Positions 31,129 to 38,503 of a stretch of DNA of 64,000 bases are shown here, one piece after another. Below the pieces are notes generated by a model. The model saw nothing but the letters and a program-made list of their open reading frames with translations. It ran no database searches and was not told where the DNA came from. Positions within the stretch are counted from its first letter, which is position 1. Each line of letters opens with the position of its first letter. Position numbers and translations under genes: made by a program. The DNA is from JAGNGI01 sp035448825 (GTDB lineage Bacteria > Fidelibacterota > UBA2242), in contig DAOTJS010000011.1 of assembly GCA_035448825.1 (NCBI GenBank), positions 5,797 through 69,796 of the forward strand. Reading direction: 5' to 3'.

Positions 31129-32715
31129 TTAATAAGTCTCAATAATATATATATATCTTTTCATTATATCTGCTTGTTTAGTAAGGCTATAACTTTGAAA
31201 TGTTGGTTCTTGTGATGTTCTCATTTCAATTTTTTCAGGAAGAACCTCAATTAAACTATAAAGGTAACTTGATTTGATTGTATAACTAACATTTTCCGCA
31301 TCTAAATGTTTCCCTGAAATCACTCCGATCAGTACGCCCCTTGTATTAAAAACTGGAGCTCCACTATTACCCGGTTGAACCGGGGCGGAAATTTGATAAC
31401 ATGATATATCTCCTTGAAAACCGGTTTTTGAACTGATAATGCCATTAGTCAATTTAATCTCATCTCCCATTGTCGCGCGTAATGGATAACCTAATACATA
31501 GACACTTTCACCAATATCAGAGAGTTTTGAATTAATGCAAAACGGAATCGAGCCTGAAATTTTAACGCTGTCCGGTGAAATTTTTAAAACTGCAAGGTCA
31601 TTATTTTTATCAGAACTCACAACATTTGCTTTATAACTTTCATTATAATTTCCGTTAATTCCTCGTATCATAATTGTTTCTACATTGGCTATGACGTGAT
31701 AGTTAGTGACAAAATATCCCTTATTACTTATGGCAAAACATGTTGCTGAGCCGGTATATAAGTCTTTTTTATCATCTATTGTTGGATAGATTTTTAACAG
31801 ACTGTAAGACTCTTTCATGTCAATTCTCGGTGCCATTTTTTCAATAAATGCATCATAATTATCAACGTTCATTATGTTCCTTATCTTATCAGGATATTTT
31901 TTCCCAAAGTCCTTAAATAAATTTTGTATATCATTATTTGTTAAACTGTATTCAAATTCCAAAGTATAATAGCCATCGCATATAGCATTAACATTGTACC
32001 TTGAAAGATTATCAATTTCTTGAATATCTACTAAATAATGTAAAAATGATGCTGTCTTTTGAAATTCGATCCATGGATATTTATTATCTGAATCAATTAT
32101 TTGGCAATCGTATTTTTCTTTATTCTTTGTAATGGCTATTCTGTATTTATTTTGGTTAGTCACAGGTTTTAAAAGTACGTTATCGAAATAACTAATGTAA
32201 TCAATACTGCAAGTCCATATTCCTTCTATTGGATCAAGAATATTTATATTTTGCATGTAATATTTTTTGAAGTCTTTTTCGCTCATCTTCAATTCTACAA
32301 GTAGCGGAGTGGCTTTAATATTTTCATTCATATTAGCATAAATAAAAGCATTGTTTCCAGTATTGTCTTTTATTTTTTTATCAGCTCCGTATTTTAAAAG
32401 GATTGTGATTATCTCGGGATTTATTGTATTTAAAGCAGCAAACATCAGAGGGGTAATACCATCATAATTACAATCATTAATTTTTGCCCCACTTTTTATT
32501 AAAGTTTCAATCACCTTAGGATTTTCATTATAACGGGCAGCTATCATCAGAGGAGTAAAACCACTTGAATCTCGTTCATTGACGTTTACTCCGGCTTTTA
32601 TTGCTTTATTTACTTCTTCGGGAGTTCCTTTTGAAAAAATATCAAAAATATCCTGTGTAAATATCTTAATTGGGATTAATAACAAAATGATTGAGAGTAA
32701 TAAAATTTTTCGCAT
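31129..32715 (-). CDS. Secreted ankyrin-repeat / trypsin-like protease fusion
   Basis: A 528-residue protein with a signal peptide (residues 1-20, LLLSIILLLIPIKIFTQ). Three to four ankyrin repeats follow (about 25-140, e.g. DSSGFTPLMIAARYNENPKVIETLIKSGAKIN in parts), then a 150-residue region of no known family, then a trypsin-like domain (about 320-485). Its catalytic triad is intact: His in VTNYHVIAN, Asp in NNDLAVLKI and Ser in PGNSGAPVF. The protease should work in the periplasm or outside the cell. It is the only cargo-like gene of the element, at the end next to tRNA-Phe, and is strongly A/T-rich. Substrate unknown. Confidence 0.8.
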   Translation of the reverse strand: MRKILLLSIILLLIPIKIFTQDIFDIFSKGTPEEVNKAIKAGVNVNERDSSGFTPLMIAARYNENPKVIETLIKSGAKINDCNYDGITPLMFAALNTINPEIITILLKYGADKKIKDNTGNNAFIYANMNENIKATPLLVELKMSEKDFKKYYMQNINILDPIEGIWTCSIDYISYFDNVLLKPVTNQNKYRIAITKNKEKYDCQIIDSDNKYPWIEFQKTASFLHYLVDIQEIDNLSRYNVNAICDGYYTLEFEYSLTNNDIQNLFKDFGKKYPDKIRNIMNVDNYDAFIEKMAPRIDMKESYSLLKIYPTIDDKKDLYTGSATCFAISNKGYFVTNYHVIANVETIMIRGINGNYNESYKANVVSSDKNNDLAVLKISPDSVKISGSIPFCINSKLSDIGESVYVLGYPLRATMGDEIKLTNGIISSKTGFQGDISCYQISAPVQPGNSGAPVFNTRGVLIGVISGKHLDAENVSYTIKSSYLYSLIEVLPEKIEMRTSQEPTFQSYSLTKQADIMKRYIYIIETY

Positions 32716-32833
32716 TCTCTTTCTCCCAGATTAAAGATTACCTGTAATTAATAAACTTTTCATCACTAAATAATAGTCAATCTTTGATAATTAATCAATT
32801 AGTTTCACGAAATCTAAGATAGAGTAATATATC

Positions 32834-32853
32834 GGTATCCAGTTCGGTATCCG
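32834..32853. promoter_or_regulatory. Candidate arm-type integrase sites, right
   Basis: GGTATCC at 32834 and again at 32846 (followed by G), the same pair and orientation as at 24724. They lie about 120 bases inside the right boundary. Confidence 0.45.
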
Positions 32854-32979
32854 GTTTTCAGTGTTAAAATTTGTATAAAGTATGGTAAGATTTAGAGAGA
32901 ATAAAAACGCCAGCACCGCGCAATTAAAGCGGGTTGAATAGTGGTGTTTGTCGTCGTGAAAATCCATTAAATTAATTAG

Positions 32980-33052
32980 TGGCGAGGGACGGAATCGAAC
33001 CGCCGACACAGGGATTTTCAGTCCCCTGCTCTACCGACTGAGCTACCTCGCC
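32980..33052 (-). tRNA. tRNA-Phe (anticodon GAA)
   Basis: A 73-base tRNA with complete cloverleaf: acceptor GGCGAGG/CCTCGCC, D stem GCTC/GAGC, anticodon stem GGGGA/TCCCT around loop CTGAAAA, variable loop GTGTC, T stem GGCGG/CCGTC around TTCGATT, discriminator A. CCA is not encoded. The 3' half is the integration target of the element to its left; the integrated end restores the full tRNA sequence. The 5' end is followed (genomically to the right) by repeats of its own first 12 bases. Confidence 0.95.
32998..33024. other. Right attachment site core, inside tRNA-Phe
   Basis: The 27 bases identical to 24671-24697. They cover the anticodon loop, variable loop and 5' part of the T stem, a usual crossover region for tRNA-targeting tyrosine integrases. 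Confidence 0.75.
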
Positions 33053-33347
33053 ACAATGTCAAAGTGCTACTCGTCTTCTTGTAGAGCGAGGTAGCGAAGG
33101 AGAAGACTGCCTGTCCCGCCACGGCGGGAAGCTACCTCGCCACAATGTCAAAGTGCTACTCGTCTTCTTGTAGAGCGAGGTAGCGAAGGAGAAGACTGCC
33201 TGTCCCGCCACGGCGGGAAGCTACCTCGCCACAATGTCAAAGTGCTAATCGTCTTCTTTATTGATCGAGGTAGCGAAGGAGAAGACTGCCTGTCCCGCCA
33301 CGGCGGGCTATTATTGTCCCGCTACGGCGGGAAAGCTACCTCGCCAC
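33041..33347. repeat. Tandem repeats of the tRNA-Phe 5' end and leader
   Basis: Units begin with AGCTACCTCGCCAC at 33041 (the tRNA itself), 33130, 33219 and 33334, giving periods of 89, 89 and 115. Each unit holds the first 12 tRNA bases, the leader ACAATGTCAAAGTGCT, a GTCTTCT/AGAAGAC inverted pair whose loop contains the tRNA 5' end in reverse orientation (GCGAGGTAGC), and a palindrome CCCGCCACGGCGGG. The rest of the gap to 33523 has only a short 8-bp repeat at 33425. Confidence 0.85.
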
Positions 33348-33424
33348 TGTTAAAAAACGGCTTAATTTAGGAACTCAAGTGCAATTCCAAAAACTATTTT
33401 TCGTCCGTAACTCGTTCGATCATT

Positions 33425-33456
33425 CACTCATGCACTCACTTACTCATATACTCATA
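33425..33456. repeat. 8-bp ACTCAT repeat
   Basis: CACTCATG, CACTCACT, TACTCATA, TACTCATA follow each other with a period of eight. A short drifting array similar in style to the 10-11-bp arrays elsewhere in the window. Confidence 0.5.
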
Positions 33457-33523
33457 CAATTATGCAGTTCTGCGAAATCTTGAACAATTAGTAGCTAAAA
33501 TGCTCCATTAATTTAGGAAAAGC

Positions 33524-36500
33524 TTAATTTGCGAATTCGCGGATATATTTGCGAATATTCTGTTCGGCTTCGTCCAATACCGACTCGGTTATTGTTTTGG
33601 TAATCAATAGGCCGTTACGAATGAAATAAAGAGCCTGTTCTCTGACTTTCCGTTTGGAACAGCGTTCGAGTATGAAAGCGTAAAAATCCAGCTGGGCGGA
33701 GTATTTTTTCAATAAAACTTCGTCCGGTTTCACGCCGATGCGGTCGGATTTGAAATCTATAATAGTCAGAGTATTGTCGCTATTTTCGATGAGCAGATCA
33801 ATTTTTCCCTCAAGGACTGTTTCCTCGTAAAGCCCGACCACTTCGACTTCCCGCCGCCGATTTCTGGCAGAAGTCAAAAGTTGGCGTAGATGATTATCGG
33901 AAGCGAGCAATGGCTTAGCCCAGTTGGTAAGTTCAGCGGTAATTTTCTGCGCCTCAGGGGCGGTAAGTCGGTAGGGACGTAGTAAATCGTCGAGCATAAT
34001 TTGAAACGAGTCCAGCGACTGAAAATCCCACCAGCTGAAGGCTTTGTGAATCAAAGTGCCCAACTCCTGCGGCGAAAGCGCCTGATCGGTTTCCGGCTCG
34101 GCGGTGGAGACGATTTTCTCACCGGCGATAAGCCATTCCGCCAGAGCCGTAGCGGTTAACTTTCGGACCGGCGGTTTGAACTCGATCGGTTGAATTTGAG
34201 CGCGAATTCTCCGCAACTCCTCGTCGTTTAATTCGACCGGCAGAGCGATTGATATTCCGGCAGGAAGTGCCGTCTGTTCGATTTCTGTTTTGGTAAATCG
34301 TACGATGCGACAGAGGTTTTTTTCGTGTGCATCAGTAAAAATTTCGGTGCTTAAATCCCAGAGCGATTTATCCGTTTTATTGGATTTGTCTGGCACCGTT
34401 GCCGAGCAGACTAAATACGAGCGGGCGCGGGTCATAGCGACGTACAACAAGCGTTTTTCCTCGGCTAATGTCCGGCGTCGCTCGAGACGTTTCAATTGAT
34501 TGTAGCGAAATGAATAAGATTGTTTTTTATCGGTTTTAATAGTGACCGCCGCGCCGAAATCAGAATGAAAAAGGAAGTGATCAGTCCGGTAATTGATTTC
34601 ATTGGCCAGCAGAGGCAGAAAAACGATTTGACTGTCAAGACCCTTAGCCGCGTGAATCGTCATAATCGTTACAGCATCGCCTTTGGCGGCGGAGAGATTG
34701 GCTTCACCTTCGCGCACTTCCTTAGCCCGATAAATGCGAATGCGCCGGATAAAATCAATCGGCGAGAGGCTTTCGACTTTTTCCCATTCCAGCGCCAGAT
34801 CAATCAATTTTTTGACATTAGCAATTTTCTGGGTGCCGTCGGGTAATCCGGCCAGAAGCGCTGGAAAATTTGTCCGTTTCACAATTTGATTAATCATTTC
34901 GGCAGTGGACAATTGCGTAATTTGTTCGTTCAGTTCGGTATAGTTACGATAGAAATTTTGCAGACGCACGGCTTCGTCGGCTTCCAGCGCGAACTCTTTT
35001 CCATTTTTCAAATATTGATTAATCCCTTGCCATAGACTTTCTGCGCGGGCTAATTCGGTCAGAGTAGCGTCGTTCAATCCGACCAGCGGCGACCGCAGTG
35101 TCCCCACTAAAGCGATCTCGTCGTGCCAGTTCCATAATACTCGCAGGTAGTTAGTCAAGTCCACGACTTCTGGCTGGTCGTAGAATCCGATTCCCGTTAC
35201 CACGTAAAAAGGAATTCCAGCCTGGCGCAGAGCATCTGTGAATCGGGATTGATGGGTGCGCGAACGCAGGAGAATCGTCATATCGCCGAATTCAGCCGCG
35301 CGGATAATGCCGTTTTCTCTGACTATTTCGGCTTGATGCAATTGCCAAATGCGATCGGCGATAGCTTTGGCTTCCAGAACTTTGTCGTCTGGTTTCCCGC
35401 CGCGTAGACGCGCGGCGAACTCCTCGTCTTCTGCGATTAAAAGCAGTTCAACCGGCGGTTCAGTAGAAGTAGAATTATCTTTAGCCGCAATCGGTAGCGG
35501 GTAATGCGCGGCATAACGTTCCGCCGGTGGTTCGGTACCGAGAAATTGCGCAAAGAAATAGTTGTAAAAATCCATTAGTGCCCGAACACTACGGTAATTA
35601 GTCGCCAGAGGCTGGACGACCGACTGCTCGCGCAAAGTGTTGAATATCTCGACTTCCGCCCCACGAAAACGGTAAATGGATTGCTTTTCATCACCGACGA
35701 AAAACGTAATCAAATCAGGATTGAGCTCCTGAAGTAAACGGATTATGCGATACTGAATCGGATTAATGTCCTGGAATTCATCAACCAGCAAATGTTTAAA
35801 GTTCCTGACGTAACGCACAATTTCCGGCGATCGCCGCGCCAGCAGGTTTTCGGTTTCGATCTCAATTCCAGTGAAATCCAGCAGAGCTTTGCGGCGCATT
35901 TCCGCACGATATTCTTGCAGAAAATCCAATGCCAGGCGCGCCAGACTTTGCATTACATTAGCGTGAAGTTTTTCAATTTCCGGATCGAAAATAAGAAATT
36001 CGTCTTTGATTGATCCAAATTTTGCGGCCAATTGGCTATGCAATTCTCGCGCTATTTCCAATTCATTGCCCCAGACCGTGGCTGTGCCTTTTCTTCTATC
36101 GTCCAGCGCTTTACGCAGAGAGCCGTCCTGGAGTGAATTCGGTATTTGATGCCGGTCGAGAACTTCAGCGGAAGCATTCAAGATAATGCCGAAATCCGAT
36201 TGCAGAGCGTCGTCGGATTTGCGTGAATCGAAAGCAGAAATTCGTTTAATAATATCGCTGACAGTTCTGTCGCTGAAATATTCATAAAGCAATTTTAGAT
36301 TGTATTCCCGGCAGGCTTTTTCAACGTCGGCAAGATGACTGCTTACATTGAGATTTTTATAACGTTCCAGAATCGGCGCGCATTCGGCCTGCTTTTCGTA
36401 GATCAAATCCAGCCATCCAGATAATTCGGCGAGTGTTATCGAATTGATTAGCGTCGTAAGATCGGCATCGCGTTCAGTAATTTTACGCTCCAGGAATTTC

Positions 36501-36910
36501 TGCCGAAAACGGTCGCGGAACAGGGTTTCCGCAATTTCGTCGCATACTTTGAAAAGTGGGTCGAAAGGCAATTCGCCGACGTTATCCCGCAGAATACGGA
36601 GACAAAAACTGTGCACGGTCGAAATCGGGGCGGTGTTCAGGCGCTCGATCAAGCCGGCAATTTTCGCAGGTTCTAAACCGGCTTCGTTCTTGAGGAGAGA
36701 TGAGCGCACGCGCTCTTTCATTTCGTTGGCGGCTTTGTCGGTGAAGGTAATAGCGATGATCTGGTCGCAGTCGGCAGTTCCCGAAAGCAAAATTTCCAGG
36801 TAGCGCTTGACCAGAACGGTGGTCTTGCCGGTTCCGGCGGCGGCGGAAACGAATTGGTTCTCCGTGATGTTTTTAATGAACTGTTCGCGTTCGCTGGCTA
36901 AGTTGGTCAT
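33524..36910 (-). CDS. addA: AddA-type helicase-nuclease
   Basis: UvrD-family helicase with a C-terminal nuclease, working with AddB in double-strand break repair. The protein is about 1128 residues. Motif Ia-type Walker A AAAGTGKTTVLVKRYLEI is near residue 25, then ITFTDKAANEMKERVR, Walker B HLLVDEFQDINPIQ, GDEKQSIYRFRGAE, VTIMTIHAAKGLDSQIVF and LLYVAMTRARSYL. The nuclease motif is EGKIDLLIEN...LTIIDFKSDRI near residue 1060. I prefer the ATG at 36910 (MTNLASEREQF); the frame is open seven codons upstream. The addB gene is two genes away on the same strand, separated by an opposite-strand gene. Confidence 0.88.
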   Translation of the reverse strand: MTNLASEREQFIKNITENQFVSAAAGTGKTTVLVKRYLEILLSGTADCDQIIAITFTDKAANEMKERVRSSLLKNEAGLEPAKIAGLIERLNTAPISTVHSFCLRILRDNVGELPFDPLFKVCDEIAETLFRDRFRQKFLERKITERDADLTTLINSITLAELSGWLDLIYEKQAECAPILERYKNLNVSSHLADVEKACREYNLKLLYEYFSDRTVSDIIKRISAFDSRKSDDALQSDFGIILNASAEVLDRHQIPNSLQDGSLRKALDDRRKGTATVWGNELEIARELHSQLAAKFGSIKDEFLIFDPEIEKLHANVMQSLARLALDFLQEYRAEMRRKALLDFTGIEIETENLLARRSPEIVRYVRNFKHLLVDEFQDINPIQYRIIRLLQELNPDLITFFVGDEKQSIYRFRGAEVEIFNTLREQSVVQPLATNYRSVRALMDFYNYFFAQFLGTEPPAERYAAHYPLPIAAKDNSTSTEPPVELLLIAEDEEFAARLRGGKPDDKVLEAKAIADRIWQLHQAEIVRENGIIRAAEFGDMTILLRSRTHQSRFTDALRQAGIPFYVVTGIGFYDQPEVVDLTNYLRVLWNWHDEIALVGTLRSPLVGLNDATLTELARAESLWQGINQYLKNGKEFALEADEAVRLQNFYRNYTELNEQITQLSTAEMINQIVKRTNFPALLAGLPDGTQKIANVKKLIDLALEWEKVESLSPIDFIRRIRIYRAKEVREGEANLSAAKGDAVTIMTIHAAKGLDSQIVFLPLLANEINYRTDHFLFHSDFGAAVTIKTDKKQSYSFRYNQLKRLERRRTLAEEKRLLYVAMTRARSYLVCSATVPDKSNKTDKSLWDLSTEIFTDAHEKNLCRIVRFTKTEIEQTALPAGISIALPVELNDEELRRIRAQIQPIEFKPPVRKLTATALAEWLIAGEKIVSTAEPETDQALSPQELGTLIHKAFSWWDFQSLDSFQIMLDDLLRPYRLTAPEAQKITAELTNWAKPLLASDNHLRQLLTSARNRRREVEVVGLYEETVLEGKIDLLIENSDNTLTIIDFKSDRIGVKPDEVLLKKYSAQLDFYAFILERCSKRKVREQALYFIRNGLLITKTITESVLDEAEQNIRKYIREFAN

Positions 36911-36994
36911 ATAGACTAATTTAAGCATCAAAACTTTTGGAAATAAATTTTAAAAAGCCTAAAATTCTGGCGTTTTATGGAGAGTAAAAGCTAA

Positions 36995-38503
36995 ATGCCA
37001 ATTATTATACCGTTTTCTTCGGAATGGATCACTTTCGCCTGCTTTCTGGTTCTGATTCTGGGAATTGTGGGCTTGAGTGAAGTTTTACGTCGGAAAAGTC
37101 GCCTGACCGGCGAACAGACCCGCCAGTTCGTTCACATCGGCGTCGGAATTTTTGTAATTTTCAGTCCCTTATTTTTTAAATCAGCGCTTCAACCCGCGGT
37201 GCTGGCTGTGATATTTATTTTATTGAATGCCGTTGCCCTGAAAGCCGGTCAGATGAAAGGAATGCACACGACCGAGCGACGTTCTTACGGCACGGTTTTT
37301 TTCCCAGTGACCTTTTTGATTTTGATTGGGATGTACTGGTATTCTGATCCGGTGATTTTAATGCTCGGGATGATGGTAATGACTCTGGCGGATCCGCTGG
37401 CTTCGATAGTCGGTACGACGATCAAAAAACCACGCCGATTCAATTTCTGGAAAGACCCAAAATCGGTACAGGGTTCTTTAGTTGTTTTTATTATTACTTT
37501 TATTATCATAATGGCATTTCTGCCGCTTTTTCGCTGGCTGGACGGCACACCGATCCCGAATTGGCCTAGTTTGATCGTGATGGCAGTTACCGTTGGCGTG
37601 GTGGCTATGCTGGCTGAGGCGATTTCCAGTGCTGGTTCCGATAATTTGAGTTTGCCGTTGAGTGCGGCTTTGATGATTGATGTGATGCAGAGTTTGACTT
37701 TTCAGGGGCAGATTGCGGTAATGGGGTGGGTGCTGTTTTCATTTTTACTGGCTTATACAGCATATCGTTTGAAAGCACTGACGGCAGGAGGCGCCGCCGG
37801 GGCAATGTTTCTAGGCTCGATCGTTTTTTCGATTGGCGGTATCAATTGGGTTATCCCGATGGCGACTTTTTTCGTGTTATCGTCTATTCTCTCCCAACTC
37901 GGCAAAACCCGCAAGAGCCAATTAGCTATTATGCAAGAAAAAGGCAGTAATCGTGATCTGATGCAGGTTTATGCCAATGGTGGGGTTTCGCTGGTGATGG
38001 CGATCCTATATTTTTATACTGAAATGGATATTTTTTATTTGATGTTTTTGGGCTCGCTGGCGGCTGCGACTGCCGACACCTGGGGCACCGAAATCGGCAC
38101 TTTTTCGAAACGTCAACCGGTTCACATACTAACCGGCAAAACCGTTCCGGCCGGCACTTCCGGCGGCGTGACGGTATTGGGCACTTCCGGAGTATTCGTC
38201 GGCGCCGGTATATTGACGCTGAGCGGAATTTTTCCTTTAGAACAATCGCTGATGAAGATTGCACTGATCATCATTATAAGTGGCATTCTCGGAGCGCTGA
38301 TTGATTCCGTATTAGGCGGAACGATTCAAGCGCAGTATCGCTGTCCGGTCTGCCGGAAAACCACCGAAAAAGTCAAGCACTGTAATGGTCAACCGACCTC
38401 GTTGATCTCCGGTTACCGCTGGATCAATAATGATGTCGTCAATTTAGTCTGTACGCTTTCCGGTGCGCTCCTGGCGGGATTAGGTTGCTGGTTGTTGGTG
38501 TGA
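36995..38503 (+). CDS. Fusion of polyprenol/phytol kinase and DUF92 membrane domains
   Basis: A 502-residue polytopic membrane protein. Residues 1-230 match the CTP-dependent dolichol/phytol kinase fold (RQFVHIGVGIF, ADPLASIVGTTI, KSVQGSLVVFI, AEAISSAGSDNLSLPL). Residues 240-500 match DUF92/TMEM19 (LTAGGAAGAMFLGSIVF, AATADTWGTEIG, VPAGTSGGVTVLGT, RCPVCRKTTEKVKHC, NNDVVNLVCTLSGA). In plants and cyanobacteria the corresponding separate proteins VTE5 and VTE6 successively phosphorylate phytol, so this fusion may convert an isoprenol to its diphosphate. It lies between addA and addB on the other strand and its end overlaps that of addB by 24 bases. Confidence 0.75.
   Translation: MPIIIPFSSEWITFACFLVLILGIVGLSEVLRRKSRLTGEQTRQFVHIGVGIFVIFSPLFFKSALQPAVLAVIFILLNAVALKAGQMKGMHTTERRSYGTVFFPVTFLILIGMYWYSDPVILMLGMMVMTLADPLASIVGTTIKKPRRFNFWKDPKSVQGSLVVFIITFIIIMAFLPLFRWLDGTPIPNWPSLIVMAVTVGVVAMLAEAISSAGSDNLSLPLSAALMIDVMQSLTFQGQIAVMGWVLFSFLLAYTAYRLKALTAGGAAGAMFLGSIVFSIGGINWVIPMATFFVLSSILSQLGKTRKSQLAIMQEKGSNRDLMQVYANGGVSLVMAILYFYTEMDIFYLMFLGSLAAATADTWGTEIGTFSKRQPVHILTGKTVPAGTSGGVTVLGTSGVFVGAGILTLSGIFPLEQSLMKIALIIIISGILGALIDSVLGGTIQAQYRCPVCRKTTEKVKHCNGQPTSLISGYRWINNDVVNLVCTLSGALLAGLGCWLLV

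Larger units (their letters stand above)
24698..32975 (-). mobile_element. 8.3-kb integrative element at tRNA-Phe
   Basis: The element lies between a partial tRNA-Phe copy and the 3' end of the intact tRNA-Phe gene. All eleven genes point left. In transcription order they are: ankyrin-trypsin cargo, helix-turn-helix regulator, small ORF, phage O-like initiator, DnaB-like helicase, a 61-residue protein, helix-turn-helix protein, DNA methyltransferase, Cys-rich phage-type protein, excisionase-like protein, integrase. It is more A/T-rich than its surroundings, most visibly in the cargo gene. There is no capsid, terminase, portal, relaxase or type IV secretion gene, so it may be a phage satellite or an integrated plasmid-like replicon mobilised by a helper. 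Confidence 0.8.

Noticed and set aside
24768..32715. Complete prophage
   Set aside because: No terminase, portal, capsid, tail or lysis gene is present in the bounded interval.
31129..32715. Anti-phage defence gene
   Set aside because: It has a signal peptide and an extracytoplasmic protease domain, with no nucleotide-signalling or nuclease partner nearby. An envelope or external target is more likely.
32791..33009. Minus-strand frame of 72 codons starting SAVRFRPSP
   Set aside because: Its start lies inside tRNA-Phe, and this peptide start is a usual spurious translation of tRNA 3' ends. The part beyond the tRNA resembles nothing known.
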